Below, piece after piece: positions 32,493-43,310 of a stretch of 64,000 bases of DNA. The position numbers were made by a program, and so were the translations under genes. Below the pieces are notes generated by a model. The model saw only the letters and a program-made list of their open reading frames with translations. It was not told where the DNA came from and made no database searches. The first letter of the stretch is position 1. The number at the start of each line of letters is the position of its first letter. This DNA is from Megascapheus bottae (taxonomy: Eukaryota; Chordata; Mammalia; Rodentia; Geomyidae): positions 45,263,763 through 45,327,762 of the forward strand of contig JANJXV010000016.1 of assembly GCA_024803745.1 (NCBI GenBank), in the 5' to 3' direction.

Positions 32493-32930
32493 CTATCATC
32501 TCCCAGCTCCCCGGTGGCATGGCCCTCGTCCCAGCTGGGGCAGGCCTGGCCCCCAGCCTCCCTCCCTAGCGCAGTCCTGGCACCTGGCTTGTCTAGCTCC
32601 CAGGGCCACTCTTCTAAGTTGGCAGCTCACAGGTTCCTACTCAACACTTGGCTACAGTACTCCTGGGGCCATGTCTTCCTGCAGAGGCCACCAGAGCCGA
32701 CCTCTCAGCCTCCACCACTCTCCTTTGGGTCTCTGTCCCCTACCCTCCTGGAAGACTCACCAGCTGCACTCGCACCAAGGACTCAGTACCGGCCCTTTCT
32801 TCCCCACAGGCATCCAAGCCTCTTTCCTTCCCTCCTGACGCATCCTAGACAGCATCCTGGCACTTCAGTCTGCCGGCTCCCAGGACCCCTGCCTCCAAGG
32901 AAGGAGGGGGAGAAGGAGGAAGGATGGGCA
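32493..32930. other. GC-rich single-copy DNA
   Basis: Contains a 150-codon + frame (32514-32966) rich in Ser/Pro/Leu that runs into the GGAT repeat. No domain is recognised and I do not call it a gene. Confidence 0.35.
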
Positions 32931-33170
32931 GAGGATGGATGGATGGATGGATGGATGGGATGCTGACGGGCCAGAGGGATGGGTGGAGGAAAAGAAGGGT
33001 GAGCAGATGGTAGGGAGGGATGGGAAGACGGAGGGCGGGAGGGAGGGATGGTGGTGGGTGGATGAAGGGTATGGTAAGGGGATGACAGGGAAGGGTACAT
33101 GACGTTAAGGAAACAGGCTGGAAGGAGAGGAGGAGAGGAGGGAGGAGGAGAGGAAGGGAAGGCAATGTTT
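32931..33170. repeat. (GGAT)n and purine-rich low-complexity tract
   Basis: Seven GGAT units at 32932-32961, followed by about 200 bp of G/A-rich imperfect repeats (GGGAGGGATGG, GGAGGAGAGGAGG). The end of the tract may be the purine block of an L1 3' region. Confidence 0.85.
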
Positions 33171-33256
33171 TCTGTGATGTTGGTTATAGATGTTTATAAC
33201 CTGTACTTGCTAATTTTTGGTAACTTTTTATATTTAAAAAATTTATTTAAAAAATG
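33110..33256 (+). mobile_element. possible LINE-1 3' terminus
   Basis: A polypurine stretch is followed by GCAATGTTTTCTGTGATGTT, a short AT-rich unique segment and a tail-like TATTTAAAAAATTTATTTAA. The order resembles L1 3' untranslated regions, but no shared block with the two better L1 copies is seen. This is a tentative call. Confidence 0.35.
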
Positions 33257-33465
33257 GGATTCTTTTTTTTACCATTTTTAACAGCCAGAAATTGTATAGC
33301 TCATGCAGTTCATGCAGCTAAGAACTGGTTTAGGTCATCTGTTTAGCACTCACTGTTCCTATGTTGGCCTGGACAGATCTGAGGACCGGGAGAGACACTT
33401 ACTTGTTTGAGCATACAGAGGCTCTCAGTACTCTACAAAGGGCAGCTTCCTCCTCCCCCTGAACA
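33257..33465. other. single-copy spacer
   Basis: Short unique segment leading into the 30-bp array. GTTCATGCAG is tandemly repeated at about 33300-33320 (CTCATGCAGTTCATGCAGC). Nothing else is recognised. Confidence 0.4.
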
Positions 33466-34147
33466 GCGCCCCTCCCCCAGTCAGGACAGGGTCTGAGCCC
33501 CCTCCCCCAGTCAGGACTGGGTCTGAGCCCCCTCCCCCAGTCAGGACAGGGTCTGAGCCCCCTCCCCCAGTCAGGACAGGATCTGTGTCCCCTCCCCCAG
33601 TCAGGACAGGGTCTGAGCCCCCTCCCCCAGTCAGGACTGGGTCTGAGCCCCCTCCCCCAGTCAGGACAGGGTCTGAGCCCCCTCCCCCAGTCAGGACAGG
33701 ATCTGTGTCCCCTCCCCCAGTCAGGACAGGGTCTGAGCCCCCACCCCCAGTCAGGACTGGGTCTGAGCCCCCTCCCCCAGTCAGGACAGGGTCTGAGCCC
33801 CCTCCCCCAGTCAGGACAGGATCTGTGTCCCCTCCCCCAGTCAGGACAGGGTCTGAGCCCCCTCCCCCAGTCAGGACTGGGTCTGAGCCCCCTCCCCCAG
33901 TCAGGACAGGATCTGTGTCCCCTCCCCCAGTCAGGACAGGGTCTGAGCCCCCTCCCCCAGTCAGGACTGGGTCTGAGCCCCCTCCCCCAGTCAGGACAGG
34001 ATCTGTGCCCCCTCCCCCAGTCAGGACAGGATCTGTGCCCCCTCCCCCAGTCAGGACAGGGTCTGAGCCCCCTCCCCCAGTCAGGACAGGATCTGTGTCC
34101 CCTCCCCCAGTCAGGAAAGGGTCTGAGCCCCCTCCCCCAGTCAGGGC
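33466..34147. repeat. 30-bp minisatellite, about 22 units, 120-bp higher-order repeat
   Basis: Perfect 30-bp periodicity with no length changes: CCCCCTCCCCCAGTCAGG followed by ACAGGGTCTGAG. Three variants are ordered: A (ACAGGGTCTGAG), B (ACTGGGTCTGAG) and C (ACAGGATCTGTG). Units from 33481 read A-B-A-C three times, a clean 120-bp higher-order repeat, then become irregular. With a 10-codon period and no stops, frames of 242 (+), 265 and 291 (-) codons are open; peptides are PPPVRTGSEP on + and GGGGSDPVLT on -. I see no flanking exon evidence. The minus strand has paired G5 runs in every unit, so quadruplex formation is plausible. Confidence 0.96.
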
Positions 34148-34684
34148 CAGGGCCTTTACGTCCAGCTCTCCTGACACTGAGTCCTGGAGACGCCATGTGT
34201 GTTCAGACCAGCCAGGACCCAGCAAGCCTGGCTGGTCCTTCTGCTCCCTGGGACTCCAGACCCCCCCCAGCACTTTTGGGAGATTCTCAGCCATGCCCAC
34301 CCCTCATTTCTGACCTAGATAAAAGGGCTGCTTTCATTCCCCACACTGGTTTGCCCGCAGTAAGGGAACACAGGCTCTTAAGTCCTCCCCTGGAGAAGAC
34401 ACTGACGCCTGCTCCCCCGCAGCTCCCACCCAGCTCCGTCTGGGTCTGGGCCACGTCCACATGGAGCCTCTGGCTTGTGCCCACTCAAGCCCTTCATGGG
34501 GCCTCACCCGGCTCCCCACATCTCCCGGGCACCTGTCTCCTCACGGCCCCTGCTATCGTGTGTGTCCACTGCCGAGGCCTGGCTGCGAGGTGTAGAGCCA
34601 CAGGAGCCCTGGGGAGCCCACAGCCCCGAGAAAGACGGCAGTGGGGCTTCTGTTCTCACCTTCCCAGCCCAGGGAAGCTCCTGA
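34148..34684. other. GC-rich single-copy DNA
   Basis: No recognised gene. The long + frame from 34195 (256 codons) has Pro/Ser/Leu composition typical of chance frames in GC-rich mammalian DNA. Confidence 0.35.
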
Positions 34685-34793
34685 ATGCCGCCCCACCCTC
34701 CTTCCAGAGGCGACTCCGGCCAGCGTTTCAGACCCTCCGCCCACCCTCCTTCCAGAGGCGACTCCGGCCAGCCTTTCAGACCCTCCGCCCACC
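34685..34793. repeat. 51-bp tandem duplication
   Basis: Two adjacent copies of a 51-bp unit containing CCACCCTCCTTCCAGAGG and CGACTCCGGCCAGC. They differ by a single G/C change (CAGCGTTTC versus CAGCCTTTC). This is an embryonic minisatellite. Confidence 0.9.
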
Positions 34794-35242
34794 GTGCACA
34801 GCAGCCCTGCCTTCCGTGGTTCCATGCAACTGCTCTGCTCGCCGTCTTCTGCATCAGCCGCACTGTCCCTCGAGGCCCTCGTCCTGTCACCTCACCCTGC
34901 CGCAGAGGTCTACGCCAAGTGTCCACACGGCCGGAGGGCTCTCCAGTGAAGGACCACACCTCTAGAGTGGTCCATGCTGTGGCGAGGTCTCTGAGTAGTC
35001 CCGGTTGGCATGAGTTTATCTGCCCACCTATACTGATCCACCCACTCATCTGTAAGTCCATAGCCCATCTGCCTGGCATCTGTATCCTACACGTATGCAC
35101 GTGGGTGAATTTGCTGTGCATCCTCAATCACCTGCCATCCATTACCAACCATCTGTCTATCTACCTGTCATCGTTATCAATCGTATGTCTATCTCTGCAC
35201 CTATCTGTAGTCATCTCTGTCCTTACGCATTCATCGCCTCTC
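34794..35242. other. single-copy spacer with CAT-rich texture
   Basis: From about 35000 the sequence becomes a loose ATC/CATC-rich repeat (CATCTGTCTATCTACCTGTC) that grades into the alternating tract. It looks like a decayed tetranucleotide (ATCT/ATCC) microsatellite. No gene is seen. Confidence 0.45.
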
Positions 35243-35570
35243 CACACACACACATATGTATACACACACATATGTATATGCACACATATATGTACACACA
35301 TACATGCATACACACATATATGCACACACACATATATGCACACGCATATATGTACACATACATATATGTACACATATATGTACACCCATATATGTACACA
35401 CATGTATGTACACACGTGTATGTACATACATGTGTATACGCACATATGTGTCTACACATATATGTACACACATATGTATGCACACATATGTATACACATA
35501 TATATGTACGCCCACATATATGTACACACGTGTATGTACGCCCACATATATGTACACACACACATATGGT
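35243..35570. repeat. alternating purine-pyrimidine tract (CACATATATGTA-like)
   Basis: About 330 bp of CA, TA and TG steps. From 35243 to 35385 I find no break in purine-pyrimidine alternation (143 bp), and a second unbroken run covers 35387-35451. Such sequence is a strong Z-DNA and cruciform candidate, with many local palindromes such as CACATATATGTG-like strings. Tyr/Thr/His/Ile/Val frames open on both strands here are compositional. Confidence 0.95.
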
Positions 35571-37660
35571 AGATGGCATTCACCACCAGCCGGCCCTCTT
35601 CCTTGCACCCTGTACAGCCGTCTACTCATCCACCCTCGGTGTACATGTAGACATGCATAGCCCCCTATCACCCGCCCCCATAGGTCCCCATGTACATAAC
35701 ATACCCACTCACCTACCATTCACTACATAAGCACCCATCACCGTCAATCCACTCACTTATTCATCCATCAAATGCCATCTAGCCACACATAACTGTCTAT
35801 CTGGATATGCACGCTCACCCATCTCTTCACCTGTCTGTCGTTCCCCGGCCATCACCACCGTCCCATCCAAATCAGAACCCAGTGGCTTGAAACACCCCAG
35901 CTCAGCACCTCTCCGAACCCTCAGAGCAGTTCCCCAACGCTCCCGGTTGTCCTCATCAATAATGACGTATGCTTTGGGAGGGACTGAGGGGCAGAAAGGC
36001 AAGGGAGGGGTCCATCAACGTAAGCATGTGCCTCTGAGCTCTTAGAGTGCTTGGTTGAAATCATCCCGAGTAACGTCACCAAGGCTGTGAAGGTCTGAGG
36101 GGTCAGAGTCGTTATGCAGTCTACCACCGCTGCGGTGTCACACGCAGATGGGACTCTGCAGGAGAACCCACCCCAGAGTGGACCCGGATCCACTTCTCAG
36201 GACGATGGCCCCTCCGTTCTGCGTGGCCCACCACAGCCAGTACTCCAACAGCCCTGGTCACGCTGCAGGATGGCGTCTACCACCTCGTGGCCAGGGCCCC
36301 ACTGGGTGCTCTGCTCATCTTAAAAGACACCAGGAGCCAGGAGCACAGCATTTGACAGCCATGACCGTTCACACAAACTAGGCACATCCCACACCACCAA
36401 GTCCTTCTGATGGCACCAATTAAAGATGGAGGAAGCAGAGATGGGGGCCAGGCTTCGCTGGCCCCAGAGGCTTCATCAACCCCACGCCAGGCGCAGAGGA
36501 CGCCACAAAGTCCTGGTAGGCCCCTCTTCTCCTTCACAGGCCCCCAGGCCTTTGACCTGCAGTGTGCCGTCCGCAGGCCCGGCCTGGCTGGGGCTTAGTC
36601 AGCAGGGCTCAGGAAATTCAGCGAGCCGATGGCTGTGCTGGCTCACCGGAGGAAGCAAAATCAAAGGAGGGTATCACATTCGGAAGGCTCAGCGCAATGC
36701 GCCCGGATGCACGGTGTCTGCCTCTGCTCGCAGGCCAGGAGGGCAAGGCCCGGCCGGCTCTGGAGGTGCATCGATAATCCGCAGGGACAACCTGCACCGC
36801 GTTTTCCAAAGGTCTCTGTGACCGTCGCTGAGCACAGCACTTCAGGCCCTGCCCGGCCGGCCAGAGCCCCGATAACGCTCTGCTCTGGGCTTTCAAGGAG
36901 AACCCCTGGCTGGGGCCCCAGAGGTCCCAGGAAGGAAATGGATTGCACCTCTGCCATCCAGAGACTTAAGGGATTGCTCAGCCGGAGGCAGCTGCTCTGT
37001 CAAAGTTCGGCACTTACCACGCCACACAGTGAGACTACTGTCTCACGATTCCAGGCATTAGAAGTCCAAAGACCTTCTCCTTGGACTAAAGCCAGTTCCT
37101 TCCAGAATCGTCCATCACCTCTCTCTCCTGGCCTGTGACCTTCAACTCCAGCTGTCTGCCCGAAGGCTCCAGAAGGGCCAGCAGCCTGGCCTGGAAGCCC
37201 CCCTAAGGCCTCCTGCTCTGGGCTCCCTCACTCGGGCTGAGCCACACCGTAGCCTCCTGGAGCTGCAGCCTTCAAGAGGGCTTCTCAGTCTCCACGGCCA
37301 GCAGTGGCGGAGCAGGTTGTCCTGGGCCACAGATTTACCAAGGGCTTTCTCTTCAAGGGTCTGACTTCACCTCCTTCAGGAAAATTCTCATAGTGGTCCC
37401 TAGTGAGAAGATGGCTTGGTGCCAGCGCTCCATGGGTAGCGATACCCCCTGGCCCAGTGGGGCAGGAGAGATGCTGTCTCAGCCTGTGTCCCACAACGGC
37501 CATCAGCAGAAAGCACCAAACACCAGCACCGGTCATGCCAGACGCCGGAGGAAAGCGGGTTCTCCTGCACGGCCAATGCCTCCCGCAGCCACCACCTCTG
37601 CTGGTTGTTGGCACTGCTCCTGAGAGGGCCACAGAGCTCACTGGAATGCATAGTGATCAG
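35571..37660. other. single-copy DNA, no gene recognised
   Basis: 35571-35870 continues a CATC-rich decayed simple repeat. 35900-37640 is GC-moderate with many overlapping frames (up to 169 codons + at 36629-37138). None shows a recognisable domain and no consistent splice pattern is visible. Confidence 0.35.
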
Positions 37661-37840
37661 TCCTGGGCTTGAACTCAGGGCCTGAGCACTATCCTTGGGC
37701 TTTCTCAAGGCTAGAGCTCTACCACTTGAGCCTCTGCACCACTTCCAGCTTTTTCTTTGTATATGGTATAGAGGCATCGATCCCAGGTCTTCGTGCATGC
37801 TAGGCAAGCACTCTACCAATAGACCAAACTCCCGGCCCCC
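37661..37840 (-). mobile_element. dimeric IDL-Geo-type SINE
   Basis: The reverse complement reads GGGCCGGGAGTTTGGTCTAT then GGTAGAGTGCTTGCCTAGCA, a variant of the ID/tRNA-Ala monomer. It is followed by AGCTGGAAGTGGTGC, CTCAAGTGGTAGAGCTCTAG, GAGAAAGCCCAAGGATAG and TGAGTTCAAGCCCAGGACT. It is the uninterrupted counterpart of the split copy at 31507-32481 and defines the full dimer. The A-tail is lost, so this copy is older. Confidence 0.9.
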
Positions 37841-38209
37841 TTTCTTTTTATTCTTGGGAATGTGCCTACATGAATGCATGAAGAATAACTTGAGATTTCA
37901 CATGCTTTAGAACGAACGCCCACTGTCGTCTGTCCATACCTTTCTCCATGGACAGAAGCATTATAGCCATCCTTCTCTGTGGATGCACGCAGTGTATTAG
38001 TCTTTCACCACAAAACACGGTGACTTGAGGAAATTCTGCTGTTCACATTCCTACAGGTGCCTGGAGAGTCTCAGAGAGAGACTGGCTGAGCCAAAGAATC
38101 TACAGCTCCAGTGTTCAGGCATTGCCAGACTGTTCCCCATAGATGACAAGCGGTAGTGGTTAGTTGGCCTGCCTCCCTCCACCCGCTGCAGGCCATCACC
38201 AAGTTTCCT
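37841..38209. other. single-copy spacer
   Basis: Unique sequence, no gene or repeat recognised. AT content rises towards the following island. Confidence 0.35.
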
Positions 38210-38780
38210 GTGAAAGGGGAGAGAGAACGCTCTGGATAATGCCAGTCCATCTCTGCGGCTTAATTAAGGTGGGGCTTTTCACATAATTAAGAGCCATGTG
38301 TGTTTCTTCATCTCTACACATTTTCTATTACTTTTCTAATTTGAAAAGCGTGTGTTGTGGTGATCTACAAATATCACAAACATGAACTCGGTGACATGAC
38401 AATTGGACATCCTGGCCAGATGCCCAGCGGGCAGTGGGCTGTGCTGGGCCAGGTATTTGCGTCCGGTTTCTCTGAAGAGATTACAATACCCCACATAGCA
38501 ATCATGCTGATACTTTCAGCAAGGTTTAAATTATTAACATGCATAACCTGGAATCTTTGAATAGGTGGAATATGATTTAATTGCCTTTACATTCATTCCT
38601 AATGATAGAAATAAAGCACCTTTGCAAGCTGGAAAAAAAGATCAGACTGAAATATAGTAAAGTGGAGCCTCATGTAAATGGCACTGGCATTAGCCGTGCT
38701 CTGAGTGGCCTATACTACGACCACTCTGCCATACCGTCGACGGCATCGATCATCAAGAATCACGAGCAAACAGCCAGGAC
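38210..38780. promoter_or_regulatory. candidate conserved noncoding element
   Basis: AT-rich unique block with CGGCTTAATTAAGGTGGGG, CACATAATTAAGAGCC, AAATTATTAACATGCATAAC, GATTTAATTGCC and CCTAATGATAG, all homeodomain or POU-like sites, plus CTTTGAATAGG. Short frames (67 and 87 codons) have no recognised domain. CpG-bearing CCGTCGACGGCATCGATC at about 38737 is unusual in such AT-rich DNA. Confidence 0.5.
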
Positions 38781-39405
38781 ACAGGCCAGACGGCGGTGTG
38801 TTTCTCACCCCTCACAGCTCTTCTGCCCACTTTGCATACTGTGAAATAAGATAATATGTTTCTCCTCTGTGAGAAATTTGCAAAATCTAATTGGGTCTTT
38901 GATATACAGGACATAGATCTAACAAATATTAACTAAAATCAGTTATATTATGGCCCATTGAGTGAAACAAAGACATACTTGTTCATGTACGCTACTAACA
39001 AAATTCTGAATTTTATATTTTGTAGTACAGAGTATATATTCTGGCACAGAGTCTTACCAGCTTCGCAGCCATTCTCACGGACTCTTGATCATTTCCTGAA
39101 TGACAATGCAAACTAAATGATATTTCTTCCATGACAATATCTAACAATGCTCTCCTGGCCAGCGTGAGGTCGCCCAGGACCCCTCCACCCCCCCCCCTCA
39201 CTTGCACAGCAAAGCACTTTATCTTTAAATACTCCCCTTCTCAGGAAGCAGTGGTGTTAAATATGGTTTTAGATGTGTTTCTGATGCATCAGAACTATTA
39301 CCGTGCAGGAAATTCAGCTTCCCGAGAACAACCCACGAGACATTCACTGTCGACAGCTCTCACGCCGTGGGCAGCGCCTGCTTCTATGACCAGGCCTGTG
39401 GTCAA
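38781..39405. other. AT-rich single-copy DNA
   Basis: Continues the island with lower motif density. C8-C9 runs occur near 39190. The + frame 39131-39547 (138 codons) has no recognised family. Confidence 0.35.
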
Positions 39406-39466
39406 CGCCTCACGCTGCAGTCAGCGCCTCACGCTGCGGTCAGCGCCTCACGCTGCGGTCAGCCCA
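39406..39466. repeat. 19-bp tandem repeat, three units
   Basis: CGCCTCACGCTGCAGTCAG, then two copies with CTGCGGTCAG. This is a short minisatellite seed, richer in CpG than its flanks. Confidence 0.85.
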
Positions 39467-39769
39467 CAGTGCTCGTACTCAGCACACGATGCCTGGGTCA
39501 GCTTCTGTGGCCAGGTACCAGTACCCCACGCCCAGGGTCAACGCTGACCCCTCATGTCCACCTCCTGTACCGGAAGGCCTTTTCCTGTGCCAGTGCCCCA
39601 GAAGCTGCAGGCTCCTCGGCCCTGGAAGCTGCCCAGTGAGTACTCTTCTGGTGGCATGTATTTAGCATACACCACAAAAATGTAACAACAGAAAGCCGGC
39701 TTGCTGGGAGCGCCTTCTGTGTGTGTTCCATTTGAGCAGAATCCAAACATACTTTAAACCCAGATTCCA

Positions 39770-40350
39770 TGCGTTTTACAAATTGCTTTCTGTTGTTGTT
39801 GATGTGTGCGCTTTCCTAATTTCCGTAGTGCTCAAGCGTGTGGTTTCCTCAACAAGGTTTTGCTAAGACTTTATCCCTCGGCAGCCAGAAATTAAAACAA
39901 AAAGGCTGCGTGACTCCCTTGTTCTGACTCCCGAGTTCCAAAGAGAAAGCTATTGTTAATTGCAAATTACACTGAATAACTCACTTGGTATGGGTTTTTT
40001 CTCTCAATTCTAATTATTAATAATTACCCTAAAGTTTTGGAGCTGCGTGTAAAAAGAAATATTCTTGTTCTACACACCAGAAGACCGTGGCCTTCTTCCC
40101 ATAATGCTCCTGCTGAGCATTCCTGAAGAGTAGAAGCTCGAGGCTGGAGGGGTGGGCCTTGATTTATGAAATAAATACGTTCTCAGAACATCTGACAACT
40201 TTGTTTCATTTTTAATGAATCTGGACAATTCACTATCCTCTAGAAATACATCCTTCCCTACATGAATCATCGATGATAAATTATCATCCTCCAACTGGGA
40301 CATTAAATCACATTTTTACACATTCAGTCTTGGTGAAGTTAGATACCCTA
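39770..40350. promoter_or_regulatory. candidate conserved noncoding element with 16-bp palindrome
   Basis: AT-rich unique DNA. The perfect 16-bp palindrome TAATTATTAATAATTA lies at 40011-40026 and provides two outward TAATTA homeodomain cores. Nearby are GTTAATTGCAAATTAC (overlapping homeodomain and octamer-like), TTTTAATGAATCTGG and ATGAATCATCGATGATAAAT. Minus-strand frames of 61-77 codons show no recognised domain. Confidence 0.5.
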
Positions 40351-40464
40351 TAATTAAACAAGAACACAATTTTATCAGATGTACAGCGTCATTGTGGAAA
40401 TAGAAAAGCCTTTCAAATGCTTTTGAGACAAACATGCTTATGAGACAAAAGGGGTGACCTCCAT

Positions 40465-42020
40465 AGAGCACCACACAGAAGAGAACACATGGACTGTCCA
40501 CCTCTGATCACCACACAGAACACATGGACTGTCCACCTCAGATCAACACACAGAACACATGGACTGTCCACCTCAGATCAACACACAGAACACATGGACT
40601 GTCCACCTCAGATCAACACACAGAACACATGGACTGTCCAACTCTGATCACCACACAGAACACATGGACTGTCCACCTCTGATCAACACACAGAACACAT
40701 GGACTGTTCACCAAAGATCACCACACAGAACACATGGACTGTCCAACTCTGATCAACACACAGAACACATGGACTGTCCACCTCTGATCACCACACAGAA
40801 CACATGGACTGTCCAACTCTGATCACCACACAGAACACATGGACTGTCCACCTCTGATCACCACACAGAACACATGGACTGTCCACCTCAGATCACCACA
40901 CAGAACACATGGACTGTCCAACTCTGATCAACACACAAACACATGGACTGTCCAACTCTGATCAACACACAAACACATGGACTGTCCACCTCAGATCAAC
41001 ACACAGAACACATGGACTGTCCAACTCTGATCAACACACAAACACATGGACTGTCCACCTCTGATCACCACACAGAACACATGGACTGTCCACCTCTGAT
41101 CAACACACAGAACACGTGGACTGTCCACCTCTGATCACCACACAGAACACGTGGACTGTCCACCTCAGATCAACACACAGAACACGTGGACTGTCCACCT
41201 CTGATCACCACACAGAACACATGGACTATCCACCTCAGATCAACACACAGAACACATGGACTGTCCACCTCTGATCACCACACAGAACACATGGACTGTC
41301 CACCTCTGATCACCACACAGAACACATGGACTGTCCACCTCTGATCAACACACAGAACACGTGGACTGTCCACCTCTGATCACCACACAGAACACGTGGA
41401 CTGTCCACCTCAGATCAACACACAGAACACGTGGACTGTCCACCTCTGATCACCACACAGAACACATGGACTGTCCACCTCAGATCAACACACAGAACAC
41501 ATGGACTGTCCACCTCTGATCACCACACAGAACATATGGACTGTCCACCTCTGATCAACACACAGAACACATGGACTGTCCACCTCAGATCACCACACAG
41601 AACACGTGGACTGTCCACCTCTGATCACCACACAGAACACATGGACTGTCCACCTCAGATCACCACACAGAAGAGAACACATGGACTGTCCACCTCAGAT
41701 CAACACACAGAACACATGGACTGTCCACCTCAGATCACCACACAGAACACATGGACTGTCCACCTCAGATCAACACACAGAACCCATGGACTGTCCACCT
41801 CTGATCACCACACAGAACACATGGACTGTCCACCTCAGATCACCACACAGAAGAGAACACATGGACTGTCCACCTCTGATCACCACACAGAACACATGGA
41901 CTGTCCACCTCAGATCAACACACAGAACACATGGACTGTCCACCTCAGATCAACACACAGAAGAGAACACATGGACTGTCCACCTCAGATCACCACACAG
42001 AACTCATGGACCGACCACCA
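40465..42020. repeat. 35-bp minisatellite, about 44 units
   Basis: Unit: GATCACCACACAGAACACAT then GGACTGTCCACCTCT. Variants are ATCAACAC/ATCACCAC, CCTCA/CCTCT/AACTCT, ACATGG/ACGTGG, a 1-bp loss (CACACAAACAC) and a 5-bp gain (CAGAAGAGAACAC) at both edges and inside. A block of three ACGTGG units recurs at 41111 and 41356, giving a 245-bp (seven-unit) higher-order repeat. Open + frames (up to 254 codons) cross length variants and end in unique DNA without a domain. Confidence 0.96.
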
Positions 42021-42257
42021 CGGCTACCATGAGGTTCAAGCACTCTCCTGGCCTCTGACCTTGGACATGCCTTTAAGAGTGTATGATCAGGGTCTGCATA
42101 AGGAATGCAATCTTGAGTGCATTAAACCATGCAGCGGTGAGGCTGGGTTCAGAATGGTGCAGGCTTGTGTGTGTTGTCCACCAGGAATAGAGTGATGATG
42201 TGTGATGTTCACTATGGATTTTTTTCTCTTCTCCCTCACCCCTGTTCTTCTCAATCC

Positions 42258-42348
42258 TCGGTCCCTTCCCTCTCTCCTGGGTCCCTTCCCTCTCTCCTGG
42301 GTCCCTTCCCTCTCTCCTGGTCCCTTCCCTCTCTCCTGGTCCCTTCCT
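42258..42348. repeat. 18-20-bp pyrimidine minisatellite, about five units
   Basis: Tandem GGGTCCCTTCCCTCTCTCCT units, the last two shortened to GGTCCC. Almost purely C/T apart from the G doublets or triplets. Confidence 0.92.
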
Positions 42349-42699
42349 CCTGTCCTCTTAGGAAGCAGACAGTGGCGGGAGATCACAGGGAGTCCCCAGG
42401 CACTGAGCAAGACATGGCAAGCGTCTCCCTGCCAGAGCGGTCAGAGCCCGGTGGGGCAGGGACATGGCCCTCTTGTCTGGGGCCGTCCGCTGCTGGGCGC
42501 TGACTCCGGATGCCGTTCCATGGACGTACGAAGAAAGCCGCCCCAGCTCCCGGGGCAGCAGCGATTTTATGAAATTTGTGGTAAGGGCGATCGGCAGAAC
42601 TGTCGTGCCCGGAAGCCGTGGGGGGGCAGGAAGAGCAAGGCTTCCCTCCGTTCCCTCCCACTGCTGCAGCACGGTATGGAATTGACTTACAATTTTTCC
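42349..42699. other. GC-rich single-copy DNA
   Basis: No recognised gene. Overlapping frames to 168 codons are shadows of each other. A CCGTGGGGGGGCAGG run and some CpG are present, but there is no CpG island of normal size. Confidence 0.35.
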
Positions 42700-43080
42700 C
42701 TCACATAATTCTTTATGAAACCTGCCTTGAGCAAAGGATCCATGATTGTTCACCGAGGGTCGTGCCTCATTTGTTCCTGTAGATTGTGCCTAATTAACGT
42801 TAACTTGTCTGTACATAAAAAGTACAATAGGCTGTCCTTTCCAATTTAATTCCGACAGTTTAATCGAATCTGTATTCTTTCAAAAATAATTAGATCATTT
42901 ACACTTCATTAACATGTAACGTAATGTTGGGACACCCATCATAATGATTTCTTATTTTTCTTGTGCAATATTATCCCCTCTAATGAAACTGCTAACACCA
43001 TGCATGCCTTAATTAGCTGTATCATATCACTGACGATTTCTGAATAAAGCCCTTTTCACAGATGAAATTGAATTATCTCA
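42700..43080. promoter_or_regulatory. candidate conserved noncoding element
   Basis: A sharp change to AT-rich unique sequence. It includes GCCTAATTAACGTTAACTTG, with the 10-bp palindrome TTAACGTTAA at 42794-42803 (HNF1/homeodomain-like), AAAATAATTAGATCATTTAC, CATTAACATGTAACG, CATCATAATGATTTC and CCTTAATTAGCTG. No coding frame is present. Confidence 0.5.
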
Positions 43081-43310
43081 GTAGGTATGTTTTTAGTAGA
43101 ATCTGCTCTTTTCTTCTTGACAACACCTTCCCACAGCCCAGTCTCACAGTGCTGCGCTGGGGACTGCCCCAGGGCCCCACTCCCTCACCAGGCCTGGGGT
43201 CACCACACTTGCGGCCATGTGTGCCTCGGACAGTAGAAATAGTGGCAGTTATCAGGTAAAGCCACTCAGAGTAAGAGAGAACTGAGAGTTCTACCTGCTC
43301 ACGGCTGCAG

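Noticed and set aside
40465..42020. Tandem glucocorticoid/androgen response elements
   Set aside because: AGAACA and TGTCC half-sites are separated by seven bases rather than three, so they do not form the canonical element.
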